From positions 7,148 through 71,147 of the forward strand of contig DAOTXW010000085.1 in the NCBI GenBank assembly GCA_034435035.1: a stretch of DNA of 64,000 nucleotides, given 5' to 3'. The position numbers and the translations under genes were made by a program. The stretch's first letter is position 1, and the number at the start of each line of letters is the position of its first letter. The DNA comes from JAHEME01 sp034435035 (GTDB lineage Bacteria; Chloroflexota; Anaerolineae; Aggregatilineales; UBA3940). The notes beneath the pieces are model-generated. The model saw nothing but the letters and a program-made list of their open reading frames with translations, was not told where the DNA came from and did not search any database. Below, one piece after another: positions 17,648-26,225 of this stretch.

Positions 17648-18808
17648 ATGGCGCTGATGGCTGACCCGATCTACCTGGATTACAACGCCACCACGCCGGT
17701 TGCGCCGGAGGTGGTGGAGGCCATGCTGCCCTACCTGCGGGAGCGCTACGGCAATCCTTCCAGCGCGCACGCCTATGGGCACCAGGCGCGCGAGGCCGTC
17801 GAACGGGGGCGGGCGCAGCTGGCGGCCCTGCTGGGCTGCGATCCCGGCGAGATCCTGTTCACCGGGGGCGGGACAGAATCCAACAACATGGTGATCAAGG
17901 GCGCCGCCGAGGCGCACCGCAGCCATATCATGAGCCAGCATATCATCACCACTGCGGTCGAACACCCCGCGGTGCTGCAGCCGTGCGCTTACCTGGCTGG
18001 CCACGGATACGATATTACGGTGCTGCCGGTGGACGGGCGCGGTCGGGTCGATCCCCGGGATGTGGAGCGGGCCATCACGCCCGGCACGATTCTGATCTCG
18101 GTCATGCTGGCGAACAACGAAGTCGGCACGCTCCAGCCAGTGTCTGAGATCGCCGCGATTGCGCATCGCTACGGCGTGCCGGTGCACACGGACGCTGCGC
18201 AGGCGGTGGGCAAGATCCCGGTTGACGTCCGCGAGCTGGGCGTGGATTTCCTGACGGTGGCGGGGCACAAGCTGTACGCGCCGAAGGGCATCGGGGCGCT
18301 GTACATCCGGGCGGGGCTTGATCTCCCGCGCCTGCTGCACGGCGCCGGGCACGAAGGCGGTCGCCGCGCCGGGACGGAGAATGTCCCGTACATTGTGGGG
18401 CTGGGGTGCGCTGCCGATCTTGCCCGGCGCGATCTGCCGGACAGCGCCGCACAGGCGGCGGCCCTGCGCGACCGCCTGTGGGAGGGCCTGTGCAGCCGGG
18501 CGGGCGACGTGCGCCGCAACGGCGACCCGGATCACAGCCTGCCCAACACGTTGAGCATCTCTTTCCGGCAGGTGCAGGCCAACGCCCTGCTGGCGGCCAT
18601 CGGCGATCGGGTGGCCGCGTCTGCCGGGGCGGCCTGCCATGCCGATTCGGTCACGGTGTCCCCCGTGCTGGAGGCGATGGCCGTCCCGCTGGACTATGCC
18701 ATGGGGACACTGAGGCTGTCGGTCGGGCGGTTTACCACGGCGGACGAGGTCGATGCCGCGGTAGATAGCATCGCCGGGGCAGTGGCCACCCTTCAGCTTT
18801 CCACCTGA
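17648..18808 (+). CDS. cysteine desulfurase, NifS/IscS type
   Basis: A 386-residue PLP enzyme that takes sulfur from cysteine for Fe-S clusters or thiolated tRNA. It starts with YLDYNATTP, has GGGTESNN, the HTDAAQAVGK segment, the PLP lysine in GHKLYAPKG, and the catalytic Cys in SAGAACHADS. RRAGTENVP is also typical. An alternative ATG lies 9 bases downstream. It directly follows the kinase gene. The NfuA-like carriers encoded at 45138-46352 could receive clusters built with its sulfur; no iscU gene is in this window. Confidence 0.93.
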   Translation: MALMADPIYLDYNATTPVAPEVVEAMLPYLRERYGNPSSAHAYGHQAREAVERGRAQLAALLGCDPGEILFTGGGTESNNMVIKGAAEAHRSHIMSQHIITTAVEHPAVLQPCAYLAGHGYDITVLPVDGRGRVDPRDVERAITPGTILISVMLANNEVGTLQPVSEIAAIAHRYGVPVHTDAAQAVGKIPVDVRELGVDFLTVAGHKLYAPKGIGALYIRAGLDLPRLLHGAGHEGGRRAGTENVPYIVGLGCAADLARRDLPDSAAQAAALRDRLWEGLCSRAGDVRRNGDPDHSLPNTLSISFRQVQANALLAAIGDRVAASAGAACHADSVTVSPVLEAMAVPLDYAMGTLRLSVGRFTTADEVDAAVDSIAGAVATLQLST

Positions 18809-18865
18809 CTGACCCGCCGGCGGTTTGCGGCGTCCCTGTCCTATTCCTCACCTCTGGAGGCTGTC

Positions 18866-20065
18866 ATGAGCACAACCGATCCCCTGCTGGGCTGGCGTGA
18901 CGAGTTTCCTATCCTGCAGCACACTAATTACCTGGTTAACAACTCGCTGGGGGCCATGCCGCGTGCCGTCTATGACCGGCTGCATGAGTACGCGGACATG
19001 TGGGCCACCCGCGGCATTCGCTCATGGGGTGAAGGCTGGTGGGATCTGAACGTGGCGGTGGGCGATAAGATCGGGGCGATCATCGGCGCGCCGCCTGCCA
19101 CGGTATCCATGCACCAGAACATCGCGATCGCGCAGGCGATCCTGCTGTCCTGCTTCGACTACGACAGCCCCCGCAACAAAGTGGTGATCGAGGCCGGCAT
19201 CTTCCCCTCGGACTACTACAATCTGCGCGGGATGCTGCCCCCGCACATGCAGGTCGAGATGGTGCCCAGCGAGGACGGCGGGATCAGCATCCCGGCGGAG
19301 CGGATCGTGGACGCCATCGACGAGCGCACCCTGCTGGTGATGGTCAGCCATGTGCTGTTCCGCAGCGCCTACATCGTGGAGGTGGAGCCGATCATCGAGA
19401 AGGCGCATCGCGCCGGCGCGATCGTCATCCTGGATGGGTTCCATGCCGGGGGCATCGTGCCCTTCAACGTCACCGATCTGAATGTGGATTTCTACCTGGG
19501 CGGCGTGCTGAAGTGGATGTGCGGCGGCCCCGGCGGCATCTTCCTGTACGCCCGTCCGGACTATCTCAGGACGCTGCGCCCGCGCCTGACCGGCTGGATG
19601 GCCCACAAGCGCCCCTTCGCCTTTGAGGTGGATGAAATCGACCTGCGCGAGGATGCCTTCCGCCTGCTGAACGGCACGCCCGCGGTCCCCAACCTGTATG
19701 CTGTCCAGCCCGGCATCGAGATCATCGCGCAGGTGGGGGTGGAGGCGATCCGCCGCAAGTCCATGCGGCAGACGGCCCTCATGCTCGATCTGGCGGATGC
19801 GGCGGGCTGGGAGGTGAACACCCCGCGCGATCCGCAGCGCCGGGGCGGCACCGTGACGGTCAATCCGCCGCACAGCTACGAGATCTCCCGGGAGCTGATC
19901 GCCCGCGACATCCTGATCGACTACCGGGCCGGGGCCGGCATCCGCATCTCGCCGCACTTCTATAACAGCGATGAGGAGATTCACCACTGCTTCGACGCCA
20001 TCCAGGACATCCTGGACAGTGAAGCCTGGCAGCAGCATGCCGCCGCCCGCGAGTTCATCACCTAG
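18866..20065 (+). CDS. kynureninase-like PLP enzyme (aminotransferase class V fold)
   Basis: A 399-residue fold-type I PLP protein. It has SHVLFRSAYIVEVEP, ILDGFHAGG with the PLP Asp, and GGVLKWMCGGPGG with the presumed Schiff-base Lys, and ends GIRISPHFYNSDEE. This pattern is closest to kynureninase, which makes anthranilate from kynurenine, but relatives include other C-S and C-C lyases. No other tryptophan-degradation gene is nearby, so the substrate is uncertain. TCTGGAGG precedes the ATG. It follows another PLP enzyme gene by 57 bases, in the same direction. Confidence 0.8.
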   Translation: MSTTDPLLGWRDEFPILQHTNYLVNNSLGAMPRAVYDRLHEYADMWATRGIRSWGEGWWDLNVAVGDKIGAIIGAPPATVSMHQNIAIAQAILLSCFDYDSPRNKVVIEAGIFPSDYYNLRGMLPPHMQVEMVPSEDGGISIPAERIVDAIDERTLLVMVSHVLFRSAYIVEVEPIIEKAHRAGAIVILDGFHAGGIVPFNVTDLNVDFYLGGVLKWMCGGPGGIFLYARPDYLRTLRPRLTGWMAHKRPFAFEVDEIDLREDAFRLLNGTPAVPNLYAVQPGIEIIAQVGVEAIRRKSMRQTALMLDLADAAGWEVNTPRDPQRRGGTVTVNPPHSYEISRELIARDILIDYRAGAGIRISPHFYNSDEEIHHCFDAIQDILDSEAWQQHAAAREFIT

Positions 20066-20188
20066 CTGCGGCGGGCCGGCGGCCTGATCTTGGATCGTCC
20101 GGGCAAACACGCTACCATTAGCGCCCGTTGGCCTGACGCGCTGACTCTGCGCCCCGGCGGGGGCCGGCTGTTCACAGGGAGGGATTCG

Positions 20189-20644
20189 TTGGAGCGGACT
20201 CTGGTGCTGGTAAAGCCGGATGGCGTCCAGCGGGGGCTGGTGGGCGAGATCATCTCGCGCTTCGAGCGCCGCGGCCTGAAGCTGATCGGCATGAAGTTCA
20301 TGCAGGTCAGCCGCGAGCTGGCCGAGGAGCACTACGGCGAGCACCGTGAGCGCCCCTTCTTCGGGACGCTGGTGGCATTCATCACCTCGTCGCCGGTGGT
20401 GGCGATGGTCTGGGAAGGCACGGACGCGATCCAGAAGGTGCGCGATATGATGGGTAAGACCAGGCCGGTCGACTCAGCGCCGGGGACGATTCGCGGCGAC
20501 TTCGGCATGGATGTGGGGCAGAACCTGGTGCACGGGTCAGATGGCGCCGCTTCTGCTGAGCGCGAGATCGGGCTGTGGTTCGCGCCTTCTGAGCTGGTCG
20601 AGTGGACGCGTGACAGCGATCGCTGGGTGTTTGAGCCGCACTAG
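20189..20644 (+). CDS. ndk: nucleoside diphosphate kinase
   Basis: A 151-residue enzyme that moves phosphate between nucleoside tri- and diphosphates through a phosphohistidine. It has TLVLVKPDGVQRGLVGEI, the substrate loop RPFF, and the active His in NLVHGSD. I chose the TTG at 20189 because GGGAGG lies five bases before it and the length matches the family (about 150); the longer upstream frame adds only unrelated residues. It is followed by a hairpin terminator facing the convergent rsfS gene. Confidence 0.95.
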   Translation: MERTLVLVKPDGVQRGLVGEIISRFERRGLKLIGMKFMQVSRELAEEHYGEHRERPFFGTLVAFITSSPVVAMVWEGTDAIQKVRDMMGKTRPVDSAPGTIRGDFGMDVGQNLVHGSDGAASAEREIGLWFAPSELVEWTRDSDRWVFEPH

Positions 20645-20670
20645 GCTTCCTATGACCGGGGATAGATCAG

Positions 20671-20708
20671 GGAGGCGGGCTGCTGCGGGCCCGCCTCCTG
20701 TGTTTACT
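20671..20708 (+). terminator. terminator hairpin after ndk
   Basis: A perfect 10-base GC stem (20671-20680 with 20689-20698, 8-base loop) followed by TGTGTTTA. It lies between convergent ndk and rsfS. The T-run is weak. Confidence 0.65.
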
Positions 20709-21069
20709 GCATCTTCAGCAGCACGATCGCGTCTTTCCAGAATCCTTCGAGATCGTAGTAGGCGCGGGTTTCGGGGGAGAAGGCGTGCACGATGATATCG
20801 CCGTAGTCGATCAGAACCCAGCCGGACTGTGCGTCGCCCTCCACGTAGCGGGCCGGGACGCGGTGCCGCTTCTTGATCTCCTCGGTGATGCCTTCCACGA
20901 TGGCCTTGAGCTGCCGCTCGCTGGTGCCGCTGCAGATCACGAAATAGTCGGCGATCAGCGTGCGTCCCCGGATGTCGAGCAGGACGACATCCTCACCCTT
21001 TTTGTCGGCAATCACATCAATGATTTCACGGGCCAGGTCAACAGTCTGGATCTCGGCAACCTGCGACAA
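20704..21069 (-). CDS. rsfS: ribosome silencing factor RsfS
   Basis: A 121-residue protein of the RsfS/Iojap family, which binds ribosomal protein L14 and blocks subunit joining when nutrients are low. VLLDIRGRTLIADYFVICSG, RQLKAIVEGI and GWVLIDYGDIIVHAFSPETR are diagnostic. It begins with TTG, as no in-frame ATG fits; GGAAG precedes it. It is divergent from tilS, and an extended -10 (TGCTAGAAT) lies about 40 bases upstream. Confidence 0.93.
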   Translation of the reverse strand: MSQVAEIQTVDLAREIIDVIADKKGEDVVLLDIRGRTLIADYFVICSGTSERQLKAIVEGITEEIKKRHRVPARYVEGDAQSGWVLIDYGDIIVHAFSPETRAYYDLEGFWKDAIVLLKMQ

Positions 21070-21107
21070 TGCGCTTCCATTTCTCCCTGCGGTCAGTGTT
21101 GAACTCT

Positions 21108-21116
21108 ATTCTAGCA
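21108..21116 (-). promoter_or_regulatory. extended -10 element for rsfS
   Basis: On the minus strand TGC followed directly by TAGAAT (the hexamer is 21108-21113). It sits about 40 bases before the TTG start. No clear -35 is seen, as is usual for extended -10 promoters. Confidence 0.5.
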
Positions 21117-21149
21117 TGCTCTGGCAAGCGGCTCCAAGCGCTCGACCGG

Positions 21150-21158
21150 TGCTATAAT
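21150..21158 (+). promoter_or_regulatory. extended -10 element for tilS
   Basis: TGC followed by a perfect TATAAT at 21153-21158. The hexamer overlaps the first possible ATG of the tilS frame (21157), so that ATG cannot be used from this promoter. The next in-frame ATG, at 21166, would be at or very near the transcript start. Confidence 0.6.
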
Positions 21159-21165
21159 GCAGCCG

Positions 21166-22635
21166 ATGGATGTATCGAGCCGCTGTGAACGTGCGCTGCG
21201 GGCTGTGCCCGGCCTGGACGCAGCGGGCGCGGTGGTGGTTGGCGTGTCGGGCGGAGCCGATTCGCTGGCGCTGCTGCATCTGCTGGCCCGCTGTGGGGAG
21301 CCGCCGCTGCGTCTGCTGGCCGTGCATGTGCATCACGGGCTGCGAGGTGCGGAAGCGGACGCTGACGCCGCGTTCGTGGCCGACACGGCGGCAGCGTGGA
21401 ATATCCCCTGCCGGGTTGTGCATGTTGATGTGCCAGGGCTGGCCCGGCAGGCGCGGCTTTCCACCGAGGAGGCGGCCCGCCGGGCACGCTACACCGCCCT
21501 GGCCGATGCCGCCCGCGCCGCCGGGATGCGCTTCATCGCTGTGGGGCATCATGCCGACGATCAGGCCGAGACGGTGCTGATGCACCTGCTGCGTGGATCG
21601 GGGCTGGCCGGGCTGCGCGGCATGCTGCCGGTCACCCCGCTGTCCGCCTATCACCTCCTGCCCGCTGTCCGCCCGGAGGGCAGCGCTCTGATGCTGATCC
21701 GCCCGCTGCTCGATGTGCCGCGGGCGGCGCTCGAATCCTACTGCGCCGCGCACGGCCTGAGTCCCCGCCTCGATTCCACCAATGTGGACCTCACCTACTT
21801 CCGCAATCGTCTGCGGCATGAGGCGCTTCCGCTGCTGGAGTCGCTCATCCCGGGGCTGCGTGAGCGGCTCGGGCGCACTGCCGCGGTGCTGGCCGCTGAT
21901 TATGCGGTGCTGGAGGCTCAGGTGGAGGCCGCCTGGCAGCAGGTGGCGCTTGCCGATTCGGCGGCGCAGGTGTCTCTTGACCGGGCGGGCTGGCGGGCGC
22001 TGCCGCTGGCGCTCCAGCGGGCGCTGATCCGCCGGGCAGTCTACCGGCTGCGTCCGGAGCTGCGGGATGTCAGCTTTGAGCCGGTCGAGGGGGCTGTGCG
22101 CGTAGCCCGGATCGGCGAAGCAGGCGCAGAGGCGACGCTGCCAGCCGGGCTGTCGCTGCGCGTGGATTACGACCGGCTCATTCTATCTGCCGGGGAGGAT
22201 GAGCCGCCGCCCGATTGGCCGCTGCTGGAGCCGGGCACGGCCATGCCGATCCCGGGGCCGGTCGATCTTCCGCTGCCGGGGTCGAGCTGGCGTTTCAGCC
22301 TGGCCGGCTATGACGGCCCGCGTCAGGGCCCCGCCTGGAAGGCGCTGCTGGCTGATCCGTGGTGCGCGGTGCTGGACGGGGCAGCCGCCGCGCCGCCGCT
22401 GATCCTGAGGACGCGCCGCCCCGGCGACCGCTTTCGCCCGCAGGGTGTCGGCGGATCGCAGAAAGTGGCCGATTTCATGATCAACGCCCGCATCCCGGCG
22501 CGGTGGCGCAGCCGGCTGCCGCTGCTCGTCTCCGGGGACGGGATCGTCTGGGTGTGTGGCTGGCGTGTGGGCGAGGGAGCTGTGGTGCGGCCCATGACAG
22601 GCAGCGTGTGGCTGGCCCGCTTCTGGCGCAGCTGA
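21166..22635 (+). CDS. tilS: tRNA(Ile)-lysidine synthase
   Basis: A 489-residue enzyme that attaches lysine to C34 of the AUA-reading tRNA-Ile, an essential decoding step. The PP-loop is VGVSGGADSLALL; HVHHGLRGAEAD, GHHADDQAETVLM and LDSTNVDLTYFRNRLRHE follow. The C-terminal domain ends with RRPGDRFRPQG, typical of the long TilS form. The frame could start at 21157, but that ATG lies inside a TATAAT box, so I prefer the ATG at 21166, which may be leaderless. Divergent from rsfS. Confidence 0.92.
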   Translation: MDVSSRCERALRAVPGLDAAGAVVVGVSGGADSLALLHLLARCGEPPLRLLAVHVHHGLRGAEADADAAFVADTAAAWNIPCRVVHVDVPGLARQARLSTEEAARRARYTALADAARAAGMRFIAVGHHADDQAETVLMHLLRGSGLAGLRGMLPVTPLSAYHLLPAVRPEGSALMLIRPLLDVPRAALESYCAAHGLSPRLDSTNVDLTYFRNRLRHEALPLLESLIPGLRERLGRTAAVLAADYAVLEAQVEAAWQQVALADSAAQVSLDRAGWRALPLALQRALIRRAVYRLRPELRDVSFEPVEGAVRVARIGEAGAEATLPAGLSLRVDYDRLILSAGEDEPPPDWPLLEPGTAMPIPGPVDLPLPGSSWRFSLAGYDGPRQGPAWKALLADPWCAVLDGAAAAPPLILRTRRPGDRFRPQGVGGSQKVADFMINARIPARWRSRLPLLVSGDGIVWVCGWRVGEGAVVRPMTGSVWLARFWRS

Positions 22636-22650
22636 GCGCCTGCCGGACAG

Positions 22651-22685
22651 AAAAACCGGCCCCGGCCTGCGCTGCGCAGGCCGGG
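22651..22685 (-). terminator. intrinsic terminator of the helical-protein gene
   Basis: On the minus strand a perfect 11-base stem (22675-22685 with 22661-22671, 3-base loop) is followed by GGCCGG and five T (22651-22655). A good rho-independent terminator for the gene at 22720; it may also stop tilS transcripts. Confidence 0.75.
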
Positions 22686-22719
22686 TGAGGGGTGAAGCGA
22701 TCAGCCGTTCAGGCGGCTG

Positions 22720-23118
22720 CTACTTCTTGGGGGCCTCGTCGTGCGGCGTGAAGGAGTTCGCCATGCGGTCGAGGGCTTCACTCAGGCTCTTGAGCGCCGT
22801 GACCAGCCCCTTGCGCAGCTCCTCGGAGACCTTGCCGCTCTCCAGGTCTTCTACGACCTGCTTGGCGCCTGTTTCAACCTTCTTGCCTGCCTCTGACGAG
22901 CGGACGTTCTTGGCGGCGTCATTCAGTTCATCCGTGAGGCGGCTCAGGCCCTCGCGGATGTCCTTCTCCAGCCTGTGACGCTCCTCGCTGTGCCAGGCTG
23001 CGTTGATCGCATCACGCAGCTTGCGGCCCACTTCGGCAAACTCGGCGGCGACATCGACCTGATCAGCCTGCGGGCGCTCGTTTTCAGGGATGGGCGGGGT
23101 CTTTCCATTACCAGACAT
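22720..23118 (-). CDS. small helical protein of unknown function
   Basis: A 132-residue, highly charged protein with no membrane segment. After a Pro-rich N-terminus it is predicted to be almost all helix (EFAEVGRKLRDAINAAW, ERHRLEKDIREGLSRL, then KKVETGAKQVVEDLESG), with a Lys-rich tail. I do not recognise a named family. The spacing suggests a coiled coil or an amphipathic bundle. AAGGAG lies ten bases before the ATG, and a strong terminator follows, so it is a single-gene unit just downstream of the sdh operon. Confidence 0.65.
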   Translation of the reverse strand: MSGNGKTPPIPENERPQADQVDVAAEFAEVGRKLRDAINAAWHSEERHRLEKDIREGLSRLTDELNDAAKNVRSSEAGKKVETGAKQVVEDLESGKVSEELRKGLVTALKSLSEALDRMANSFTPHDEAPKK

Positions 23119-23192
23119 TTCTCAACAGCTCCTTGAATAGTCTCCTGCGCTGCCAATAGATACGCACGTCTCCGGCTGAAGTTGCATAGAAT

Positions 23193-23222
23193 CAGACAGG
23201 GAGGCTTTCGCCCCCCTGTCTG
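23193..23222 (-). terminator. hairpin after the sdh operon
   Basis: A 9-base inverted repeat (23193-23201 with 23214-23222) 20 bases after the sdhB stop. On the minus strand it is followed by ATTCTAT, a weak T-run. Confidence 0.5.
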
Positions 23223-23242
23223 GCCGCAGCAGGTGGAGGGGG

Positions 23243-23953
23243 TCAATGACGCCCGGCCATCGCATTCTTGACCTCGGCGATCAGCTGCGTCACCGGGATC
23301 TCGCGCGGGCAGGCTGAGGTGCAGTTGAAGATCGTGCGGCAGCGCCACACGCCGTTTTCCTCGCTCAGCACGGCCAGCCGCTGATCGCCCGCCTGATCGC
23401 GATCATCGAAGATGAAGCGGTGCGCCTGTACGATGGCAGCCGGCCCCACGTAGGTGCCGTTTGCCCAGAAGGAGGGGCAGGATGTGGTGCAGGCCGCGCA
23501 CAGGATGCACTTGGTGCCTTCGTCAAAGATGGCGCGGGCCTCCGGGCTCTGAAGGCGTTCCGCGGCTGGCGTCTCATCATGGTTGACGAAGTACGGCATC
23601 ACCGACCGGTAGTGTTCGAAGAACGGCCCCATATCGACGATCAGATCTTTGATCACGGGCAGGCCGAGGATCGGCTCAACCTGGATCCTGCCGGCCTCGC
23701 CCCTGACCAGGTCTTTGACCAGCACCTTGCAGGCCAGCGCATTGGCGCCGTTGATGCGCATGGCATCCGAGCCGCAGATGCCGTGGGCGCAGGATCGCCG
23801 CAGGGACAGTGTGCCGTCGATGTACCACTTCACATGGTGCAGCAGATCAAGGACACGGTCGGTGCGCTGGACATCCTCCAGCGTGTACTCAGCCCAGTAG
23901 GGCTTCCGATCCGTTTCGGGGTTATAGCGCCGGACGCGGAGTTGGACTTGCAT
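23243..23953 (-). CDS. sdhB: succinate dehydrogenase iron-sulfur subunit
   Basis: A 236-residue electron-transfer subunit. The [2Fe-2S] site is SCAHGICGSDAMRING...LAC with Asp in place of the third Cys, as in E. coli SdhB. The [4Fe-4S] site is CILCAACTTSCP, and the [3Fe-4S] site includes CRTIFNCTSACPREI. The longer frame is rejected because the ATG at 23953 overlaps the sdhA stop (TGATG), giving tight coupling. It links the flavin of SdhA to the quinone in SdhCD and is the last gene of the operon. Confidence 0.95.
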   Translation of the reverse strand: MQVQLRVRRYNPETDRKPYWAEYTLEDVQRTDRVLDLLHHVKWYIDGTLSLRRSCAHGICGSDAMRINGANALACKVLVKDLVRGEAGRIQVEPILGLPVIKDLIVDMGPFFEHYRSVMPYFVNHDETPAAERLQSPEARAIFDEGTKCILCAACTTSCPSFWANGTYVGPAAIVQAHRFIFDDRDQAGDQRLAVLSEENGVWRCRTIFNCTSACPREIPVTQLIAEVKNAMAGRH

Positions 23954-25731
23954 CAGTAGACGCGCTCCTTTGGTTGATACTTGAGGATGACGACCGGTTT
24001 GTACTCGATAGCCAGCGAGCCATCCGGCTGGCGGGTGACCAGGGAGTGTTTCAGCCACTCATCATCGTCGCGCCTGGGGTAGTCCTCGCGGGAGTGGCCG
24101 CCGCGGCTCTCGGTGCGGTTCAGCGCTGCCACAGCGGTGACCTCCGCCAGGTCCAGCAAACACCCCAGTTCCCACGCCTCGAGCAGATCGTGGTTGAAAA
24201 TACGGCCCCGATCGTCGATCTGGATGTCGTTATGGTAGCGGGCCTTGAGCTCCCGCACGCGGTCGATAGCGGTCTGGATGCCGCTGGCCTCGCGGAAGAC
24301 GCCGACGAAATCCATCATGGTCTTCTGCATCTCTTTGCGCAGCTCGGCGACGCGGGTGCCGCCGCTGGCAGTGCGCAGGCGTTCCAGCTCGGCTTCAACA
24401 GCCGCCGTGGGGTTAGCGGGCAGGGGGGTGAAGTCGGCCTGCCGGCAGAACTCACCCATCTGCACCCCGGCGCGGCGGCCAAAGACGACCAGATCGACCA
24501 GCGAGTTGGTGCCCAGCCGGTTAGCCCCGTGTACAGAAACGCAGGCGCACTCGCCGGCGGCGTACAGTCCGGGCAGGACGGTATTCTGCGGATCGATCAC
24601 CACCTCAGCGTTGACATTGGTGGGGATACCGCCCATCGCATAGTGAGCCGTCGGCTGGATCGGGATCGGCTCATCGAGCGGGTCGATCCCCAGGTAGGTG
24701 CGGCAGAAGTCGAGGATGTCCGGGACCTTGCTTTCGATGTAGTGCCGGTCCACGCGGCGGGTTTCGCCGTCAGCCTCGAGATATTTGTTGACCGTATCCG
24801 GCGTCACGTCCAGGTGGACGTAATCCTGCTCATTGATCCCGTTGCCGTCGCGGATTTCCAGGTAGATGGCACGGGAGACGACATCGCGGCTGGCCAGGTC
24901 CTTGATGGTCGGGGCGTATTTGGCCATGAAGCGCTCGCCCCGGCCATTGAGCAGAATGCCGCCTTCGCCGCGCACGCCCTCGGTGATCAGGATGCCAAGC
25001 CGGTAGATGCCCGTCGGGTGGAACTGGAAGAACTCCATATCTTCCTGCGGGATGCCGCGCCGCAGGCAGATGGCATTGCCGTCGCCGGTCAGGGTATAGG
25101 CGTTGCTGGTGATTGACCACACCTTGCCCCAGCCGCCGGTGGCGAACATCACCGCCTTGGCATGAAACACGTGCAGCTCGCCGGTGGCGATCTCGACCGC
25201 CACCACGCCGGCGGTGCGTCCGTTGTTCAGCAGCAGATCGACGACATGGAACTCATCAAAGAAATTGACCTGGTTCTTGATGCACTGCTGGTAGAGCGTC
25301 TGCAGGATCATGTGACCCGTGCGGTCGGCGGCATGGCAGGCACGGCGCACCGCGCGCTCACCGTGGTTGGCGGTGTGGCCCCCGAACCGGCGCTGAGAGA
25401 TCTTGCCCTCCGCGGTGCGGTCGAACGGCAGGCCGAGATGCTCCAGCTCGTAGACCATGTCCACGGCTTCGCGGGCCAGCACGTCCACGGCATCCTGATC
25501 GGCCAGGTAGTCCGATCCCTTAACCGTATCAAAGGCGTGCCATTCCCAGTGATCCTCTTCCTCGTTGCCCAGTGCAGCTCCGATGCCACCCTGCGCGGCT
25601 CCGGTGTGGGAGCGGGTGGGATACAGCTTGCTGATGACAGCGGTCTTGACGCTCCGTGAGGCATACAGCGCGGCCATCAGGCCGGCGCCGCCCGCCCCGA
25701 CGATCACTGCGTCAAACTGGTGTACCTGCAT
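23953..25731 (-). CDS. sdhA: succinate dehydrogenase flavoprotein subunit
   Basis: A 592-residue catalytic subunit that oxidises succinate to fumarate. The FAD site is VIVGAGGAGLMAALYAS; SHTGAAQGGIGAALGN holds the flavin-binding region. HPTGIYRLGILITEGVRGEGG, HYAMGGIPTN and the capping-domain RSRSRE-equivalent (ESRGGHSREDYPRRDD) are all present. It is followed without a gap by sdhB and preceded by the two anchor genes. With icd nearby this shows an oxidative TCA cycle. Confidence 0.96.
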   Translation of the reverse strand: MQVHQFDAVIVGAGGAGLMAALYASRSVKTAVISKLYPTRSHTGAAQGGIGAALGNEEEDHWEWHAFDTVKGSDYLADQDAVDVLAREAVDMVYELEHLGLPFDRTAEGKISQRRFGGHTANHGERAVRRACHAADRTGHMILQTLYQQCIKNQVNFFDEFHVVDLLLNNGRTAGVVAVEIATGELHVFHAKAVMFATGGWGKVWSITSNAYTLTGDGNAICLRRGIPQEDMEFFQFHPTGIYRLGILITEGVRGEGGILLNGRGERFMAKYAPTIKDLASRDVVSRAIYLEIRDGNGINEQDYVHLDVTPDTVNKYLEADGETRRVDRHYIESKVPDILDFCRTYLGIDPLDEPIPIQPTAHYAMGGIPTNVNAEVVIDPQNTVLPGLYAAGECACVSVHGANRLGTNSLVDLVVFGRRAGVQMGEFCRQADFTPLPANPTAAVEAELERLRTASGGTRVAELRKEMQKTMMDFVGVFREASGIQTAIDRVRELKARYHNDIQIDDRGRIFNHDLLEAWELGCLLDLAEVTAVAALNRTESRGGHSREDYPRRDDDEWLKHSLVTRQPDGSLAIEYKPVVILKYQPKERVY

Positions 25732-25776
25732 CGTATCACTTCCCTCGCTGTTGTAGATGTTCAGGCGTGCCTTTGC

Positions 25777-26211
25777 CTAGAAGAACAGGGCCAGCAGGCG
25801 GGCCCCCTCGCCGGAGCGCTCGATCTCCTCCAGCGGCTGCAGCGGCGCGCCGATGAGCGCCACGCTGCCGACGACCAGCACGAAGATCATCACGATCACC
25901 CCGGCGACCTGCAGGGCGCGCTTGAGCGCCGCATGATGGACGTAATCGTTGATCACATAACGCAGGCCATTAAAGCCATGCAGCCCGGCAAACCACAGCA
26001 GGAACGCATCGTAAATGCGCCAGCCCAGGAAGGCCCAGCGCTTCTCAATCACCCAGTGATAGTCGATCGAGTAGACGCTGTTAATCAGGTGCATGATCCC
26101 CAGGTGGATGAACGCCAGCGGGATGAGAAGGATGCCAGAGCCGCGCATATAGCGCCATGCGGCGCTTTCAAACCGGTTGCCCTTCGGGGGGGCGGCCTGT
26201 CCACTCAGCAT
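25777..26211 (-). CDS. sdhD: succinate dehydrogenase membrane anchor subunit
   Basis: A 144-residue protein with three membrane segments at about residues 25-45, 65-85 and 100-122. The middle segment carries HGFNGLRYVINDY, where a His near the membrane could bind heme or quinone. Its place between sdhC and sdhA identifies it. The ATG at 26211 is used; the longer frame runs back through sdhC in another frame. Confidence 0.85.
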   Translation of the reverse strand: MLSGQAAPPKGNRFESAAWRYMRGSGILLIPLAFIHLGIMHLINSVYSIDYHWVIEKRWAFLGWRIYDAFLLWFAGLHGFNGLRYVINDYVHHAALKRALQVAGVIVMIFVLVVGSVALIGAPLQPLEEIERSGEGARLLALFF

Positions 26212-26225
26212 GTCGGGGTCTCCTT

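Noticed and set aside
21157..21165. ATG at 21157 as the tilS start
   Set aside because: It lies inside a TATAAT -10 box with a TG extension; the ATG at 21166 is preferred.
23720..23790. Damaged [2Fe-2S] site in sdhB (Asp instead of the third Cys)
   Set aside because: The same Asp is normal in E. coli SdhB, so it is not a defect.
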